DNA of 64,000 nucleotides from an uncultured bacterium (GTDB taxonomy: Bacteria > Cyanobacteriota > Vampirovibrionia > Gastranaerophilales > Gastranaerophilaceae): assembly GCA_949035555.1 (NCBI GenBank), contig CAROLD010000007.1:7557-71556 (forward strand). Direction: 5' to 3'. Shown piece by piece: positions 1 through 8,794 of the stretch. Within the stretch, counting starts at the first letter, position 1, and every line of letters starts with the position of its first letter. The position numbers were made by a program, and so were the translations under genes. The notes below the pieces were generated by a model, which was not told the origin of the DNA, did not search any database, and saw nothing but the letters and a program-made list of their open reading frames with translations.

Positions 1-22
1 GAAAGAACGGGAGATGTGAATT

Positions 23-1450
23 ATGAAACAATACGAACACGCATTTGGTAAAAATGATATAAGAGGAATTTATGAGGACGATATTACAGAAGAGCTTTTT
101 TATAATATCGGGCTTGCTTATACTAAATGGCTGGTAGAAAAAAGTTCTAAAACAGCAGGCGAATTAAGAATAAGTGTTTGTATGGATGCAAGATTACACT
201 CTCCATCATTAAAAAAATCTTTAATTGCGGGACTTGTTGATGCGAATGTCGGTTATATTGAAGATTTAGGGCTAGCTCCGACCCCTATCGGATACTATTC
301 TGAAGTTGCTCATAATCTTGATGGTGCGATGATTATTACAGCAAGCCACAATCCAAAAGAGTATAACGGTTTGAAAATGACTTTCAACAGACAAACTCTT
401 AATGAAGTTCAAATTAAAGAAGTTCGAGATATAACTTTTGCAAACTGGAAAACTTTGCCAGCAACAATTGAAGAAAATGATTTTTCAACCGAAATTATTC
501 CTGAATATATTGCAGAAATGAAGGGTAAATTCGGGACAATAGGTGAAGGCATTAAGGTTGTGGTTGACAGTGCAAACGCAACAGGCGGAATTGTTGGTCC
601 TCAACTCTATAGAGAACTGGGATGCGATGTGGTTGAATTGTTCTCAGAACCGGACGGAACTTTTCCTAATCACCATCCAAATCCAAGTCAGCTTTCAACT
701 CTGGAAACTCTTTCAAAAACAGTTGTTGAACTTGGTGCAGATGTTGGGATTGCATACGATGGTGACAGTGATAGAATTGGGGTCGTTGATTCAAAAGGTA
801 ATCCGTTAACGGGCGATAAATTACTTTTAATTTATGCAATGGATATAATTGAGCAAAATCCGACTGTTGTTTCTGAAGTTAAATGTTCTCAAGTCCTTTA
901 TGACACAATAAATAATGCCGGCGGCAATGCCGTTATGTGTAAAACAGGTCATGGCTATATTAAAGACAAAATGAAAGAAACTAATGCGATTTTAGGCGGT
1001 GAAATGAGCGGTCATACTTTCTTTAAAGACAGATATTACGGTTTTGATGACGCTATTTATGCCGGATGCCGTATTATTGAAATTATTGCAAAAAATAAAA
1101 AGCTTAATCCTAACTTTAAACTTGAAGATATTTTAGAACCATTTAACAGAGTTTATACCAGCGATGAGGTTCGTTTCCCTTGCCCTAATCATCTGAAAAA
1201 AGAAGTTTTAGAATCTATGAAAACTCAGGTGAAAGATACTCCTGAAATGTTTGGGTCAGATATTAAAGAGATTGTAACTCTTGATGGTATGAGAATTGTA
1301 TTTAACGGAGGGTTTGCTCTAATAAGACAAAGTAATACGGAACCGGTATTTACTCTTAGGTTTGAAGCTAATAACCAAGAAGAGTGCGAAAGATTTAAAA
1401 ATGTAATGACATCATTTCTTGATGAATGTGTTAATGCTAAATCTAAATAA
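23..1450 (+). CDS. Phosphomannomutase/phosphoglucomutase (alpha-D-phosphohexomutase)
   Basis: Alpha-D-phosphohexomutase of 475 residues, which interconverts hexose 1- and 6-phosphates to supply sugar nucleotides for envelope polysaccharide. Seen: the phosphoserine loop TASHNP with Ser108, the Mg-binding loop DGDSDR at residues 246-251, the sugar-specificity loop GEMSGH near residue 330 and the C-terminal phosphate-binding motif RQSNTEP near residue 433. Length and motif order match the ManB/AlgC group. The GEMSGH form is typical of PMM/PGM enzymes rather than PNGM (GlmM), but mannose versus glucose preference cannot be read. A purine-rich GGGAGA lies upstream of the ATG. The gene stands alone and is closed by a strong hairpin terminator. 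It faces the convergent etfA gene. Confidence 0.92.
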   Translation: MKQYEHAFGKNDIRGIYEDDITEELFYNIGLAYTKWLVEKSSKTAGELRISVCMDARLHSPSLKKSLIAGLVDANVGYIEDLGLAPTPIGYYSEVAHNLDGAMIITASHNPKEYNGLKMTFNRQTLNEVQIKEVRDITFANWKTLPATIEENDFSTEIIPEYIAEMKGKFGTIGEGIKVVVDSANATGGIVGPQLYRELGCDVVELFSEPDGTFPNHHPNPSQLSTLETLSKTVVELGADVGIAYDGDSDRIGVVDSKGNPLTGDKLLLIYAMDIIEQNPTVVSEVKCSQVLYDTINNAGGNAVMCKTGHGYIKDKMKETNAILGGEMSGHTFFKDRYYGFDDAIYAGCRIIEIIAKNKKLNPNFKLEDILEPFNRVYTSDEVRFPCPNHLKKEVLESMKTQVKDTPEMFGSDIKEIVTLDGMRIVFNGGFALIRQSNTEPVFTLRFEANNQEECERFKNVMTSFLDECVNAKSK

Positions 1451-1455
1451 ACCTT

Positions 1456-1485
1456 AAGGGCGGAGCCTGTGGCTCCGCCCTTTTT
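1456..1485 (+). terminator. Intrinsic terminator after the phosphohexomutase gene
   Basis: A perfect 12-bp stem (AAGGGCGGAGCC paired with its complement around a TGT loop) is followed by five T on the plus strand. It starts six bases after the stop codon. It may also stop the convergent etfA transcript, though the T-run is better on the plus strand. Confidence 0.9.
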
Positions 1486-1517
1486 ATAGGTGCATTAAAA
1501 TGCGAGGTAAGTTTTTT

Positions 1518-2510
1518 TTATTTACATAATTGCGGTATTATTTCAAATACATCACCAACAATTCCCGTGTCCGCAATATCAAATATCGGGGCATTTTCGT
1601 CTGTATTTATTGCTATAATATGCTCAGAAGCATTCATTCCTACAGTGTGTTGGATAGCTCCGGAGATAGCACAAGCGATATAAATTTTCGGATGAACAGT
1701 TTTTCCTGTTTGTCCTATTTGAATGGATGCAGGCGCAAGTCCCATTTCAACTGCTCCACGGGTTGCCGCAACCGTTCCGCCAATTTTATCCGCGAAAGTT
1801 TTTAAAAGTTCAAACCCTTTTTCGTTTTTCATTCCTTTGCCACCGGCAACGATTATTTCAGCTGAATCTAAATCATTTATTAATGTCTCAATTGTTTTTT
1901 GAAATTCTAAAATTTTTACTCGGCTTCTAATATGTGAAATGTTTACAGGGCAAGATATTAATTCGGTCTCAACACAATCATCCACAGAGTGAACTTTAAA
2001 AACATTAGGTCTGACAGTTGCCATTTGCGGATAATTTTTACATAGAATTGTTGCCATCAACTGCCCGCCAAATGTCGGACGTGTTGCGGCAAGCTGACCT
2101 TTTTCGTTTATATCAAGCTCTACACAGTCTGCTGTTAAACCTGTTTTTAAAGCAGCGGCAACTCTCGGTGCCAAGTCTCTTCCCTGATTAGTTGCGCCGA
2201 TTAGTAAAATTTCTGGTTTTGTTACTCCGACTAAATCAACAAGAAGTTTGGAATAATATTCTGTTGAGTATTCACTAAATTTTTCATCTTCAAAATAAAA
2301 AACTTTGTTAACACCCATATTTTGAAAAGATTCTCTAAAGTTTTCAACAATTCCTGGACGAGAAAACAAGACTGCATCAACACTTACACCGCCAAGTTTT
2401 TTCGACAATTCTTTTGCCTTGTCCAAAAGTTCAAAAAATACTGTGTGGATGTATTCATCGCGGGTTAGCTGTGCGTATATTAAAATTCCTGAGTTTTCGC
2501 GGTTAGTCAT
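1518..2510 (-). CDS. etfA: Electron transfer flavoprotein alpha subunit
   Basis: EtfA, 330 residues, partner of EtfB. The ETF heterodimer carries electrons between acyl-CoA (or other) dehydrogenases and a quinone or ferredoxin/NADH-linked system. Seen: an N-terminal nucleotide-fold domain and the conserved C-terminal FAD domain (about residues 205-330) with the GGKG, ATRGAVEMG, QIGQTGKTV and SGAIQHTVGM motifs that bind FAD. It is the last gene of the operon nfnA-like / small Cys protein / etfB / etfA and overlaps etfB by 8 bases, so the two are translationally coupled. Whether this ETF bifurcates electrons cannot be decided by eye. No acyl-CoA dehydrogenase is present in the window. Confidence 0.93.
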   Translation of the reverse strand: MTNRENSGILIYAQLTRDEYIHTVFFELLDKAKELSKKLGGVSVDAVLFSRPGIVENFRESFQNMGVNKVFYFEDEKFSEYSTEYYSKLLVDLVGVTKPEILLIGATNQGRDLAPRVAAALKTGLTADCVELDINEKGQLAATRPTFGGQLMATILCKNYPQMATVRPNVFKVHSVDDCVETELISCPVNISHIRSRVKILEFQKTIETLINDLDSAEIIVAGGKGMKNEKGFELLKTFADKIGGTVAATRGAVEMGLAPASIQIGQTGKTVHPKIYIACAISGAIQHTVGMNASEHIIAINTDENAPIFDIADTGIVGDVFEIIPQLCK

Positions 2511-3300
2511 TATTTGAAACTCCTAAAGAAATTAATTTTTCTTTCAAAAGATTAACACTATCTTCCACATTTAGTTTGAATTTTTGTGCGTTATGTGCTG
2601 TCGTATTGCGGAAGGCTTTGCTTACATAAGTAGGAGAGCCTTTTATTCCTGTATTTTCAGCCGATAACCCAATATCTTTTAACGCAAGGTATTTTATTTG
2701 TTTTTTTGAGGCTTTGATAACACCGTTAATAAGCGGTCTCTGCGGTTCTGTATCATGCTGAAGAATGCAAACAAGCGATGGGAACCCGACACTAACTGTT
2801 TCTATTCCGTCTTCCATTTCACGTGTCAAAATAAGCATTTTATTGTCAGCATTTATAATATCTTTGACATATGTAACCTGCGGAATATCTAGGAAATTTG
2901 CAATATTCGGCCCTGTTTGTGCAGTGTCGCCGTCAACAGCAAACTGACCGCATACTATTAAATCAAAATCAGGAAGAGCCGTTCTTATTGCTCTTGATAA
3001 AGTTAAACCAGTTGCGTAAGTGTCTGAACCTGCAAATTTTTTATCTGAAACTAGCACTCCGTTATCACACCCAAGTGCTATCAGTTTTCGAAGCATACTT
3101 TCAGCTTGAGGCGGACCCATTGTGAAAACTGATATTTCTGTATTTGGAATAATTTCTTTTAATTTTAAACAGAATTCTGCAGCATAAACATCATAAGGGT
3201 TGATTATACTTTCAACCCCTTCTCGATGTATAGTATTGTGTTCCGTCCACTTGATATCAGTAGTATCGGGAACTTGTTTTACGCATAAGGCTATTTTCAT
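2503..3300 (-). CDS. etfB: Electron transfer flavoprotein beta subunit
   Basis: EtfB, 265 residues, with the family start MKIALCVKQVPDT and the nucleotide-binding pattern DxxxGLxxRAIRTALPDFDLIVCGQFAVDGDTAQTG spread over residues 90-130. This subunit binds AMP or a second FAD (the bifurcating flavin in anaerobes). It overlaps etfA by 8 bases and follows a 61-codon gene by nine bases, within a minus-strand operon whose first gene encodes an NfnA-like flavoprotein. The context suggests an NAD(P)H- or ferredoxin-linked ETF rather than a respiratory one; that is inference. Confidence 0.93.
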   Translation of the reverse strand: MKIALCVKQVPDTTDIKWTEHNTIHREGVESIINPYDVYAAEFCLKLKEIIPNTEISVFTMGPPQAESMLRKLIALGCDNGVLVSDKKFAGSDTYATGLTLSRAIRTALPDFDLIVCGQFAVDGDTAQTGPNIANFLDIPQVTYVKDIINADNKMLILTREMEDGIETVSVGFPSLVCILQHDTEPQRPLINGVIKASKKQIKYLALKDIGLSAENTGIKGSPTYVSKAFRNTTAHNAQKFKLNVEDSVNLLKEKLISLGVSNND

Positions 3301-3309
3301 AGTTTATAA

Positions 3310-3495
3310 TTATTGCTGTTGTTGTTTTGCGCGTTGTTTTTGGTTAGCTTCAAGCAAGTTGTTGTATGCTATCAAATACATTGAGCATTTTTGAACACTT
3401 GGAACATACCATGCACATTTAGTTTGACTGCATACCATATCAATACCTGAACCTATACTAATCAACGGACAAACCGGAATATCATTTCTACCCAT
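3310..3495 (-). CDS. Small cysteine-containing protein in the etf operon, function unknown
   Basis: 61 residues with four cysteines (about positions 9, 23, 27 and 37; the middle pair as C-x3-C) and a glutamine-rich C-terminal tail (QKQRAKQQQQ). A strong GGAGAAGAG ribosome-binding site precedes the ATG. The gene is spaced 12 bases from the NfnA-like gene and 9 from etfB, so it is co-transcribed and probably real despite its size. No signal peptide or membrane segment. The cysteines could bind a metal or an Fe-S cluster serving the neighbouring flavoproteins; that is speculation from context. I do not recognise the family. Confidence 0.75.
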   Translation of the reverse strand: MGRNDIPVCPLISIGSGIDMVCSQTKCAWYVPSVQKCSMYLIAYNNLLEANQKQRAKQQQQ

Positions 3496-3507
3496 AACTC
3501 TCTTCTC

Positions 3508-4350
3508 CTACACTTTTTCAGCTTTCTTTAACAAATTGCAGTTTTCACTGCGTTTACGCTCTTGATCTTTATAGATGCGAGTTCTATTAATAACTTCATC
3601 AAAATCAATTTTATGAGCGTCAAAATCAGGTCCGTCTACACAGGCAAATTTTGTTTCGCCTCCGACTGTAACCCTGCAAGCTCCGCACATTCCTGTGCCA
3701 TCAACCATAATAGGATTCATGCTTGCTTCAGTATAAATACCTTTATCTCTGGTGAGTTCCGCCACCGCTCTCATCATCGGCATAGGTCCGACTGCGATTA
3801 CATAATCAACTTTTTCTCTGTCTATGATTTCTTGCAATACGGTTGTGCCGTAACCTTTGATACCATAAGAGCCGTCATCGGTTGTTAAATATAATTCTGT
3901 AGAAGCTTCTTTCATTTTGTTTTCCCAGAATAATAAATCTTTTGTTCTTGCGCCAGCAATCATATACACTTTATTGCCTGCTTCTTTTAATGCTTTAGAA
4001 ATTAAATAGCAAGGAGCCGCGCCATAGCCGCCGGCAACACAAACCGCAGTGCCGTAATTTTTTATATGAGTCGGCTTACCAAGTGGTCCCACAAGGTCGA
4101 TCAACTCATCACCTTCATTAAGTTCTGCAAGTTTTTTTGTTGAATATCCGACTGCCATAAATACAAGAGTGAGAATCCCTTTTTCTTTATCAACATCCGC
4201 GATAGTCAGGGGAACTCTTTCACCTTCATCTTCAACTCTAAATATAATAAATTGTCCTGCTTGTGCATTTCTTACAACATATGGTGCTTCAATAGAAATT
4301 TCGTATTGATTTGGACAAATTTCTCTTTTTGAGAGGATTTTGTATCCCAT
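3508..4350 (-). CDS. Ferredoxin-NADP reductase alpha subunit-like flavoprotein (NfnA/SudB family)
   Basis: 280 residues. N-terminal FAD-binding barrel (RVPLTIADVD near residues 46-54), NAD(P)-binding Rossmann part with VAGGYGAAP at about 105-113, then a C-terminal [2Fe-2S] site with Asp217, Cys222, Cys225 and Cys237. The Asp plus three Cys ligand set is the NfnA/SudB signature; PyrK has Cys in the Asp position. In the known Nfn complex this subunit pairs with the larger NfnB (GltD-like) and bifurcates electrons between NADH, NADPH and ferredoxin. No NfnB lies next to it here; instead it heads an operon with a small Cys protein and EtfBA. It may feed electrons to or from the ETF. Confidence 0.85.
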   Translation of the reverse strand: MGYKILSKREICPNQYEISIEAPYVVRNAQAGQFIIFRVEDEGERVPLTIADVDKEKGILTLVFMAVGYSTKKLAELNEGDELIDLVGPLGKPTHIKNYGTAVCVAGGYGAAPCYLISKALKEAGNKVYMIAGARTKDLLFWENKMKEASTELYLTTDDGSYGIKGYGTTVLQEIIDREKVDYVIAVGPMPMMRAVAELTRDKGIYTEASMNPIMVDGTGMCGACRVTVGGETKFACVDGPDFDAHKIDFDEVINRTRIYKDQERKRSENCNLLKKAEKV

Positions 4351-4425
4351 TTTTCTCTCCTTAATGAATTTATTATACTACATTATACATCAAAACCTCT
4401 AATTTGAAAAGGTGTATAACTGTAT

Positions 4426-4458
4426 AAAAAACAGAGAAGAACATTTGTTCTTCTCTGT
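4426..4458 (-). terminator. Intrinsic terminator after the prepilin gene
   Basis: A perfect 12-bp stem (ACAGAGAAGAAC and complement, 4-base loop) is followed on the minus strand by a run of T. It lies 25 bases beyond the prepilin stop codon and separates it from the electron-transfer operon downstream. Confidence 0.9.
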
Positions 4459-4483
4459 CCAAAGTTGTTTATGTTATTATCAA

Positions 4484-5254
4484 CTATTTAGCTGAAGTTA
4501 ACACATATTTTGCAGCGTCAGACGCAGGTTCAACAGTTGCATCGTGGAATACAACAGGGAATACGTCTGTCATGTGTTTAGCATCGTTTTTAACTGTACA
4601 AGGAGTATTAATATTACGAGTAGATGTACCAGAAGCTGCAGCTGTACCACAGGTTACTTCTTTGTTAGGAAGAGTTGTGCCGTTTACGTCGATAAATCCA
4701 ACACAGTTCGCAAGGCTACCACCGGCAGCGATAGCTGTTTGTATATCTTGTCCCAATTCAAGAGTACAACCTACTGCTACCGCCGGAAATGCAACGATAG
4801 AACCATCTGCTAAAGTATATCCGTGATAATTGTTTAATGCTGGAGCAACTCCTAATGATCTTGTGTAACCTCCTTGTGCTGCATTAATTGAATAAGCTAC
4901 AGATCCAGCACCCTGACCAGAGTTAGCTCTTCTTAATGAACCTAAATTTGCTACATATGTTGCACCTGTTAATGTTCCGTTTAACAATGAGCAAAAAGAC
5001 ATTCTGTTTTCTGGGTTATCCTGAGCAATAGTTGCTGCACAAGCTTGATCAGTTCCTGCATAATCAAAATCATACTGAGCTTGAGCCATCAAACCCGCTT
5101 GGCTTAATGTTGATAATGTTTTCTTAAATTGTGATCTGAATTTTGCTGAGTTGGTATTAGCAATCAAGTTAGGAATAGTCATAGCAGCAACTACACCAAT
5201 AATACCAAGAGTAATCAATACTTCTGCCAAAGTAAAACCGAATCTTTTTGTCAT
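4484..5254 (-). CDS. Type IV prepilin-like protein (N-methylation/cleavage motif)
   Basis: 256 residues. The start MTKRFG, then FTLAEVLITLGIIGVV, is a class III signal peptide: cleavage by prepilin peptidase after Gly6, Phe at +1 and Glu at +5, followed by a hydrophobic helix to about residue 28. The rest is a soluble Ser/Thr/Ala/Asn-rich pseudopilin-like domain with several Cys that could form disulphides. Such single pilins with the FTLAEVLITLGIIGVVAAM start are, to my knowledge, abundant in Gastranaerophilales genomes. The gene is monocistronic, with a recognisable sigma-70-type promoter, a GGTGAAAG ribosome-binding site and its own terminator. Whether it is a pilus, secretion-system or competence component cannot be told; no pilus assembly genes are nearby. 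Confidence 0.88.
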   Translation of the reverse strand: MTKRFGFTLAEVLITLGIIGVVAAMTIPNLIANTNSAKFRSQFKKTLSTLSQAGLMAQAQYDFDYAGTDQACAATIAQDNPENRMSFCSLLNGTLTGATYVANLGSLRRANSGQGAGSVAYSINAAQGGYTRSLGVAPALNNYHGYTLADGSIVAFPAVAVGCTLELGQDIQTAIAAGGSLANCVGFIDVNGTTLPNKEVTCGTAAASGTSTRNINTPCTVKNDAKHMTDVFPVVFHDATVEPASDAAKYVLTSAK

Positions 5255-5310
5255 AATCTTTCACCTTTCTTTTAAAAATAAAACTATAACATACGCTTTA
5301 CATAACGATT

Positions 5311-5339
5311 ATATTACTATTTTTTTCAAAGTCTGTCAA
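5311..5339 (-). promoter_or_regulatory. Promoter of the prepilin gene
   Basis: On the minus strand, TTGACA at 5339-5334, a 17-base spacer and TAATAT at 5316-5311 form a near-consensus housekeeping promoter about 57 bases upstream of the start codon. The 5' leader contains an ACGCTTTACA element on the opposite strand that recurs nearby. Confidence 0.7.
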
Positions 5340-5603
5340 CCATTTGAATGATTTATCCGCTATTTATTCAGAATTTGACCATTGTTTTGAATGCAAGATA
5401 ATTAATCCTCATATACGCTTTACAAAATTATTAATCCCAAATTTTCTAGTAAAATAACATTAATTAGCAAAAACTAATCCTTAAGGATTAGTTTTTGCTA
5501 ATTTTTCAATCTATAATTGTGTTTGCGGATTGTAAATTATTGTAAATTATTTATGTGGATTATAATATATTGTAATAATCTAGCTCTGAAGGATTATTTT
5601 TTA
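5340..5603. repeat. Gene-free AT-rich gap with a 42-base palindrome and a tandem repeat
   Basis: No coding sequence is supported between the prepilin promoter and the GH13-like gene. It holds a second copy of TACGCTTTACA at 5415-5424, a perfect 42-base palindrome at 5462-5503 (21-bp stem, no unpaired loop) and a tandem pair of TGTAAATTAT at 5531-5550. The palindrome lies about 100 bases past the stop of the minus-strand GH13-like gene and could terminate it, but T-runs on both sides are short. It may equally be a cruciform or protein-binding site. Confidence 0.6.
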
Positions 5604-7895
5604 TTAACCCCTTTGTAATTCAAAAATTCTGAATTCACCCGGCTCCAGTTTTTCAAAATGCAAACTGTCAGAGTGTTCTAAATCTTGAGGTTCATAATCT
5701 TTTTCATTAATATAATACTCACATTTTAAAGTATAATCGCCCGGAATATGAATTTCTTTGTCAAAGATAGTATATCCTTCAATAATTTCTTTATAACATT
5801 CGCCTGTAGCGGCAGTTTTAGTAACTTTTTCCGTTGGATATTTGTGATTTGAAATCACAAGATAAGCTGTTCTAAGCGGTTCTCTTGTAATGAGCCATGC
5901 GCTGTAGCCATCTTCATCGTCAATGATAATTTGAGCTTCGCCGCCGGTGATAACATTGTTGTTTTTTACAAATCTGTCTATTGCATCAAATTTTGTATAA
6001 AAATCTTCATTCTCAGCACGTTTCATCGCAACTTCTTCGCCTATAGTATATTCTACTCCGCCCTGAGTAAAACTTTCGTCTCCGTCAACATACATTACCG
6101 GTCTTTGTGCAAATTTACCGCCGGGGAGCAGTTTGTATTTTGCCCATTTATATAATGCTCCCTGTTCGCCTAATTGCGCCGGATATTGGTCTATACAATG
6201 AAATTCGCCGTCCTGATTGTTATATGTTTTCAAAATAGAAAGCATATTACCTTTTTTAAATTTTATATTATAATTACTCAAATTTCTGTTATCATCAGAA
6301 ATTTTTTCCGGAGTTTTGTCAAATTGTGAAATAATATCATTACCCCATAGAACATCAAATTTCATATCTTGATGATATTCTTTGTAGAAACTGTCCCATA
6401 ACATATATTCTGCAAGTGTTGCAAAGTATGGTAATTTCTTTTTCATTGCCGTGTTTAGCTTGTTTAGAACATATCTTGGTGCACGGTAGCTTATCGGGCG
6501 TCCATTTCGTTCTGAAACTTCATCTACAATGTGGTCAATATGGTCAACTCTGAAACCGTCAAAGTTGTAGTCTTCCAGAAGTTGTTTCATGCTATTAATA
6601 AATAATTCAATAACATCTTCATTGAATTTGCCATTTTCAAGATTTACAAAATAGTAAGGGGTTTGGCAGTCAAGATTTGCAAATCCGGTTACATCATCGC
6701 CTTTAAAATCAAAGTGTTTAAATACCGGATAACCTCCGCATTCGCTCATTCCGTCATATACCGGAACTCCCGCAGAACACCATGCACCGCCCGGTGCAGG
6801 CCATAAACCTTCATTTATAAGTAACTGAATGGTTTCCACTTGTTTTGTAATATCTTTTTCTTCAAGTTTCTTTTTGTCACCTTTAAATTCGTGAATTTTT
6901 GCAACAAGTTCTCTCACCCGTTTGTGGATTTTTTGTTGATAAGGTCTTTCAAGCATTGAGTTTGAGAATGCTTTTTTATGTTCAAGCATTATTCCGTCAA
7001 AGCTGTTATAAAGTTCCTGAAATGCAGGGCTTAGTTCCCCTGAGTTACCTTGAAGTCTTTGAATATAAATATCTTTTACTATTTGAATATCATCTGCATC
7101 GTGGTCTTTAGAAAGAAATTCTGCAACCTCATCTATTTTATTTGAAAGCTGTTTTTGTAATTCTGTAATATCATACCAGCGAGCAACTTGAGGGTTAGCC
7201 AGAACGAATTTTGAAAATCTTCCTGTCTGAGGGAGAATATCATATATAACAGGGTGTCCTGCAAGCTGAGCCATTTTTATAAATGTCTGGAGCTGTTGTT
7301 TTACGTCCAAACCTGTAATTTCTTGTATATGAGCATCATTTAATCTTTCACTTACTTCACTGCTTTTAGGAAGATATGCACAACCAAATTCTCTCGGATG
7401 GAAAGGGATAAGATATATTGTAGTGTTATAAATTTTGTTATTCATATTACCTGTTGGTAAAATAAGCAGTTGTTTAAGCCAGTCAAAAAATTTCCCGGTT
7501 TCTTCTGATTTGTTTCCATTACCGAGTGCCGCAAGGTTTATTAATTTTATGTTATGTCCTTCTTTTTTGAACCAGTCTGCATTTTTTTCATGGTTTCTGG
7601 CAAGAGGGCTTATCTGATTATTTTTAAAATAAAATTCATTGTTTTTGAATATATTATTTTGTTTCCATTTTTCTTCAAGTGCAAACAGTGTTTCTTCATT
7701 GGTTAACTCTTCTTGAGCTTTTTGGAATGAGTAAGTGAGGTATCCGTATTTTTGAATATGCATGGATAAATATTTTTTCCTGATTTCAGAAATATTTTCA
7801 AACGGATATGCTTTTTTTAACTCTGTGTAAATTCTGTTCAATTCAGCTTCTGCTGAAGGTTTCTGCTCTTTTTTGGCAAATAAAAAATCTAACAT
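5604..7895 (-). CDS. Alpha-amylase family (GH13-like) glycosidase or glucanotransferase
   Basis: 763 residues, much longer than a simple amylase. Seen: a long N-terminal helical part (to about residue 110), strand-like segments of a TIM barrel (TTIYLIPFHPREFG, GHPVIYDILPQ), the catalytic region II motif DGFRVDH with candidate nucleophile Asp451, and a candidate acid/base Glu496 in TLAEYM. A C-terminal beta domain follows. No signal peptide, so probably cytoplasmic and acting on glycogen or maltodextrin; the exact reaction is not readable. I chose the ATG at 7895 because it has AAGGGAGAT upstream; an in-frame extension of 17 codons upstream lacks a ribosome-binding site. It is a single-gene unit, divergent from the response regulator. 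Confidence 0.8.
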   Translation of the reverse strand: MLDFLFAKKEQKPSAEAELNRIYTELKKAYPFENISEIRKKYLSMHIQKYGYLTYSFQKAQEELTNEETLFALEEKWKQNNIFKNNEFYFKNNQISPLARNHEKNADWFKKEGHNIKLINLAALGNGNKSEETGKFFDWLKQLLILPTGNMNNKIYNTTIYLIPFHPREFGCAYLPKSSEVSERLNDAHIQEITGLDVKQQLQTFIKMAQLAGHPVIYDILPQTGRFSKFVLANPQVARWYDITELQKQLSNKIDEVAEFLSKDHDADDIQIVKDIYIQRLQGNSGELSPAFQELYNSFDGIMLEHKKAFSNSMLERPYQQKIHKRVRELVAKIHEFKGDKKKLEEKDITKQVETIQLLINEGLWPAPGGAWCSAGVPVYDGMSECGGYPVFKHFDFKGDDVTGFANLDCQTPYYFVNLENGKFNEDVIELFINSMKQLLEDYNFDGFRVDHIDHIVDEVSERNGRPISYRAPRYVLNKLNTAMKKKLPYFATLAEYMLWDSFYKEYHQDMKFDVLWGNDIISQFDKTPEKISDDNRNLSNYNIKFKKGNMLSILKTYNNQDGEFHCIDQYPAQLGEQGALYKWAKYKLLPGGKFAQRPVMYVDGDESFTQGGVEYTIGEEVAMKRAENEDFYTKFDAIDRFVKNNNVITGGEAQIIIDDEDGYSAWLITREPLRTAYLVISNHKYPTEKVTKTAATGECYKEIIEGYTIFDKEIHIPGDYTLKCEYYINEKDYEPQDLEHSDSLHFEKLEPGEFRIFELQRG

Positions 7896-8061
7896 AAATA
7901 TCTCCCTTATATAAAGATTATACCATAAGAAAAAATTTGAAAACACAACATGGGTAATATGTGAATATTAGCAACCTAGCTAATAGAATAAAAATGTTTA
8001 AGTAATAAATTTGTATTTGTTAAGAAGTTATATACCCCGATAGGACAATGGAGAATCAATT

Positions 8062-8736
8062 ATGGAAACCAAGCAAAAATCAATTTCAGTAGTTATAGTC
8101 GAAGACTTTAAATTAACCAGAGTAGGGCTAAGATGTGCATTAAATTCAAATGAAGATATAGAAGTTGTGGCAGAATCCGAGGATGCGATTACAGGAATTA
8201 AGTTAATCCAAAAATACAATCCTGATGTAGTGCTAATGGATTTAGGGCTTCCTACAATGAACGGTATTGAAGCTATGGTTAAAATTAGAGAATTCTCAAA
8301 GGATATAAAAATTATTGCGCTGACTTCTCATGATCGCGAAGAAGAAGTTGTAGCCGCACTTGGTTCCGGTGCTAATGCTTACTGTTTGAAGGATATTGAG
8401 CCAACTAAGCTTGCCGATGTAATACGTGATGTTCATCAGGGTGTTTGCTGGATTGACTCTTTAGTTGCTAATCATGCGCTAAAATCTATTCCAAAAGTTG
8501 AAAATGCCGCAATTATGGGAGCTAAAGCCGCAGATCAGGTAAAAATTCCATTAACAGAACGTGAATGTGAAGTTCTTAGACATCTTGTTGCAGGTAAAAG
8601 TAATACTGAAATTGCAAAAGAATTAATTGTAAGTGTTCATACAGCAAAAGCTCATGTTTGTTCAATCTTGCAAAAAATGTGTGTTAATGACCGTGTTCAA
8701 GCCGCAGTCAAAGCTGTTAAAGAAGGCATGGTTTAG
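8062..8736 (+). CDS. NarL/FixJ-type response regulator
   Basis: 224 residues: an N-terminal receiver domain (about 8-125) with the acidic pair near Glu13-Asp14, phosphoacceptor Asp in VVLMDLGLP near residue 60, Thr in ALTSH and Lys in YCLKD; then a C-terminal LuxR-type helix-turn-helix (PLTERECEVLRHL ... VSVHTAKAHVCSIL, about 162-215). All receiver residues needed for phosphorylation are present. It is an orphan: no histidine kinase lies next to it, so the partner must be encoded elsewhere. A GGAGAATC ribosome-binding site precedes the ATG. Target genes cannot be inferred. Confidence 0.92.
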   Translation: METKQKSISVVIVEDFKLTRVGLRCALNSNEDIEVVAESEDAITGIKLIQKYNPDVVLMDLGLPTMNGIEAMVKIREFSKDIKIIALTSHDREEEVVAALGSGANAYCLKDIEPTKLADVIRDVHQGVCWIDSLVANHALKSIPKVENAAIMGAKAADQVKIPLTERECEVLRHLVAGKSNTEIAKELIVSVHTAKAHVCSILQKMCVNDRVQAAVKAVKEGMV

Positions 8737-8761
8737 AAAAGATATCTTGGGGTATAATATT

Positions 8762-8794
8762 AAAATGCACTAAGTTTTATTTAGTGCATTTTTT
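8762..8794. terminator. Bidirectional hairpin between the response regulator and maf
   Basis: AAAATGCACTAA pairs with TTAGTGCATTTT around a short loop and is followed by T-rich sequence on both strands. It serves the plus-strand response regulator and contains the last codons and stop of the convergent maf gene, a compact shared arrangement. Confidence 0.8.

Noticed and set aside
543..809. 88-residue ORF inside the phosphohexomutase gene
   Set aside because: Out-of-frame shadow of conserved motifs on the same strand; no ribosome-binding site.
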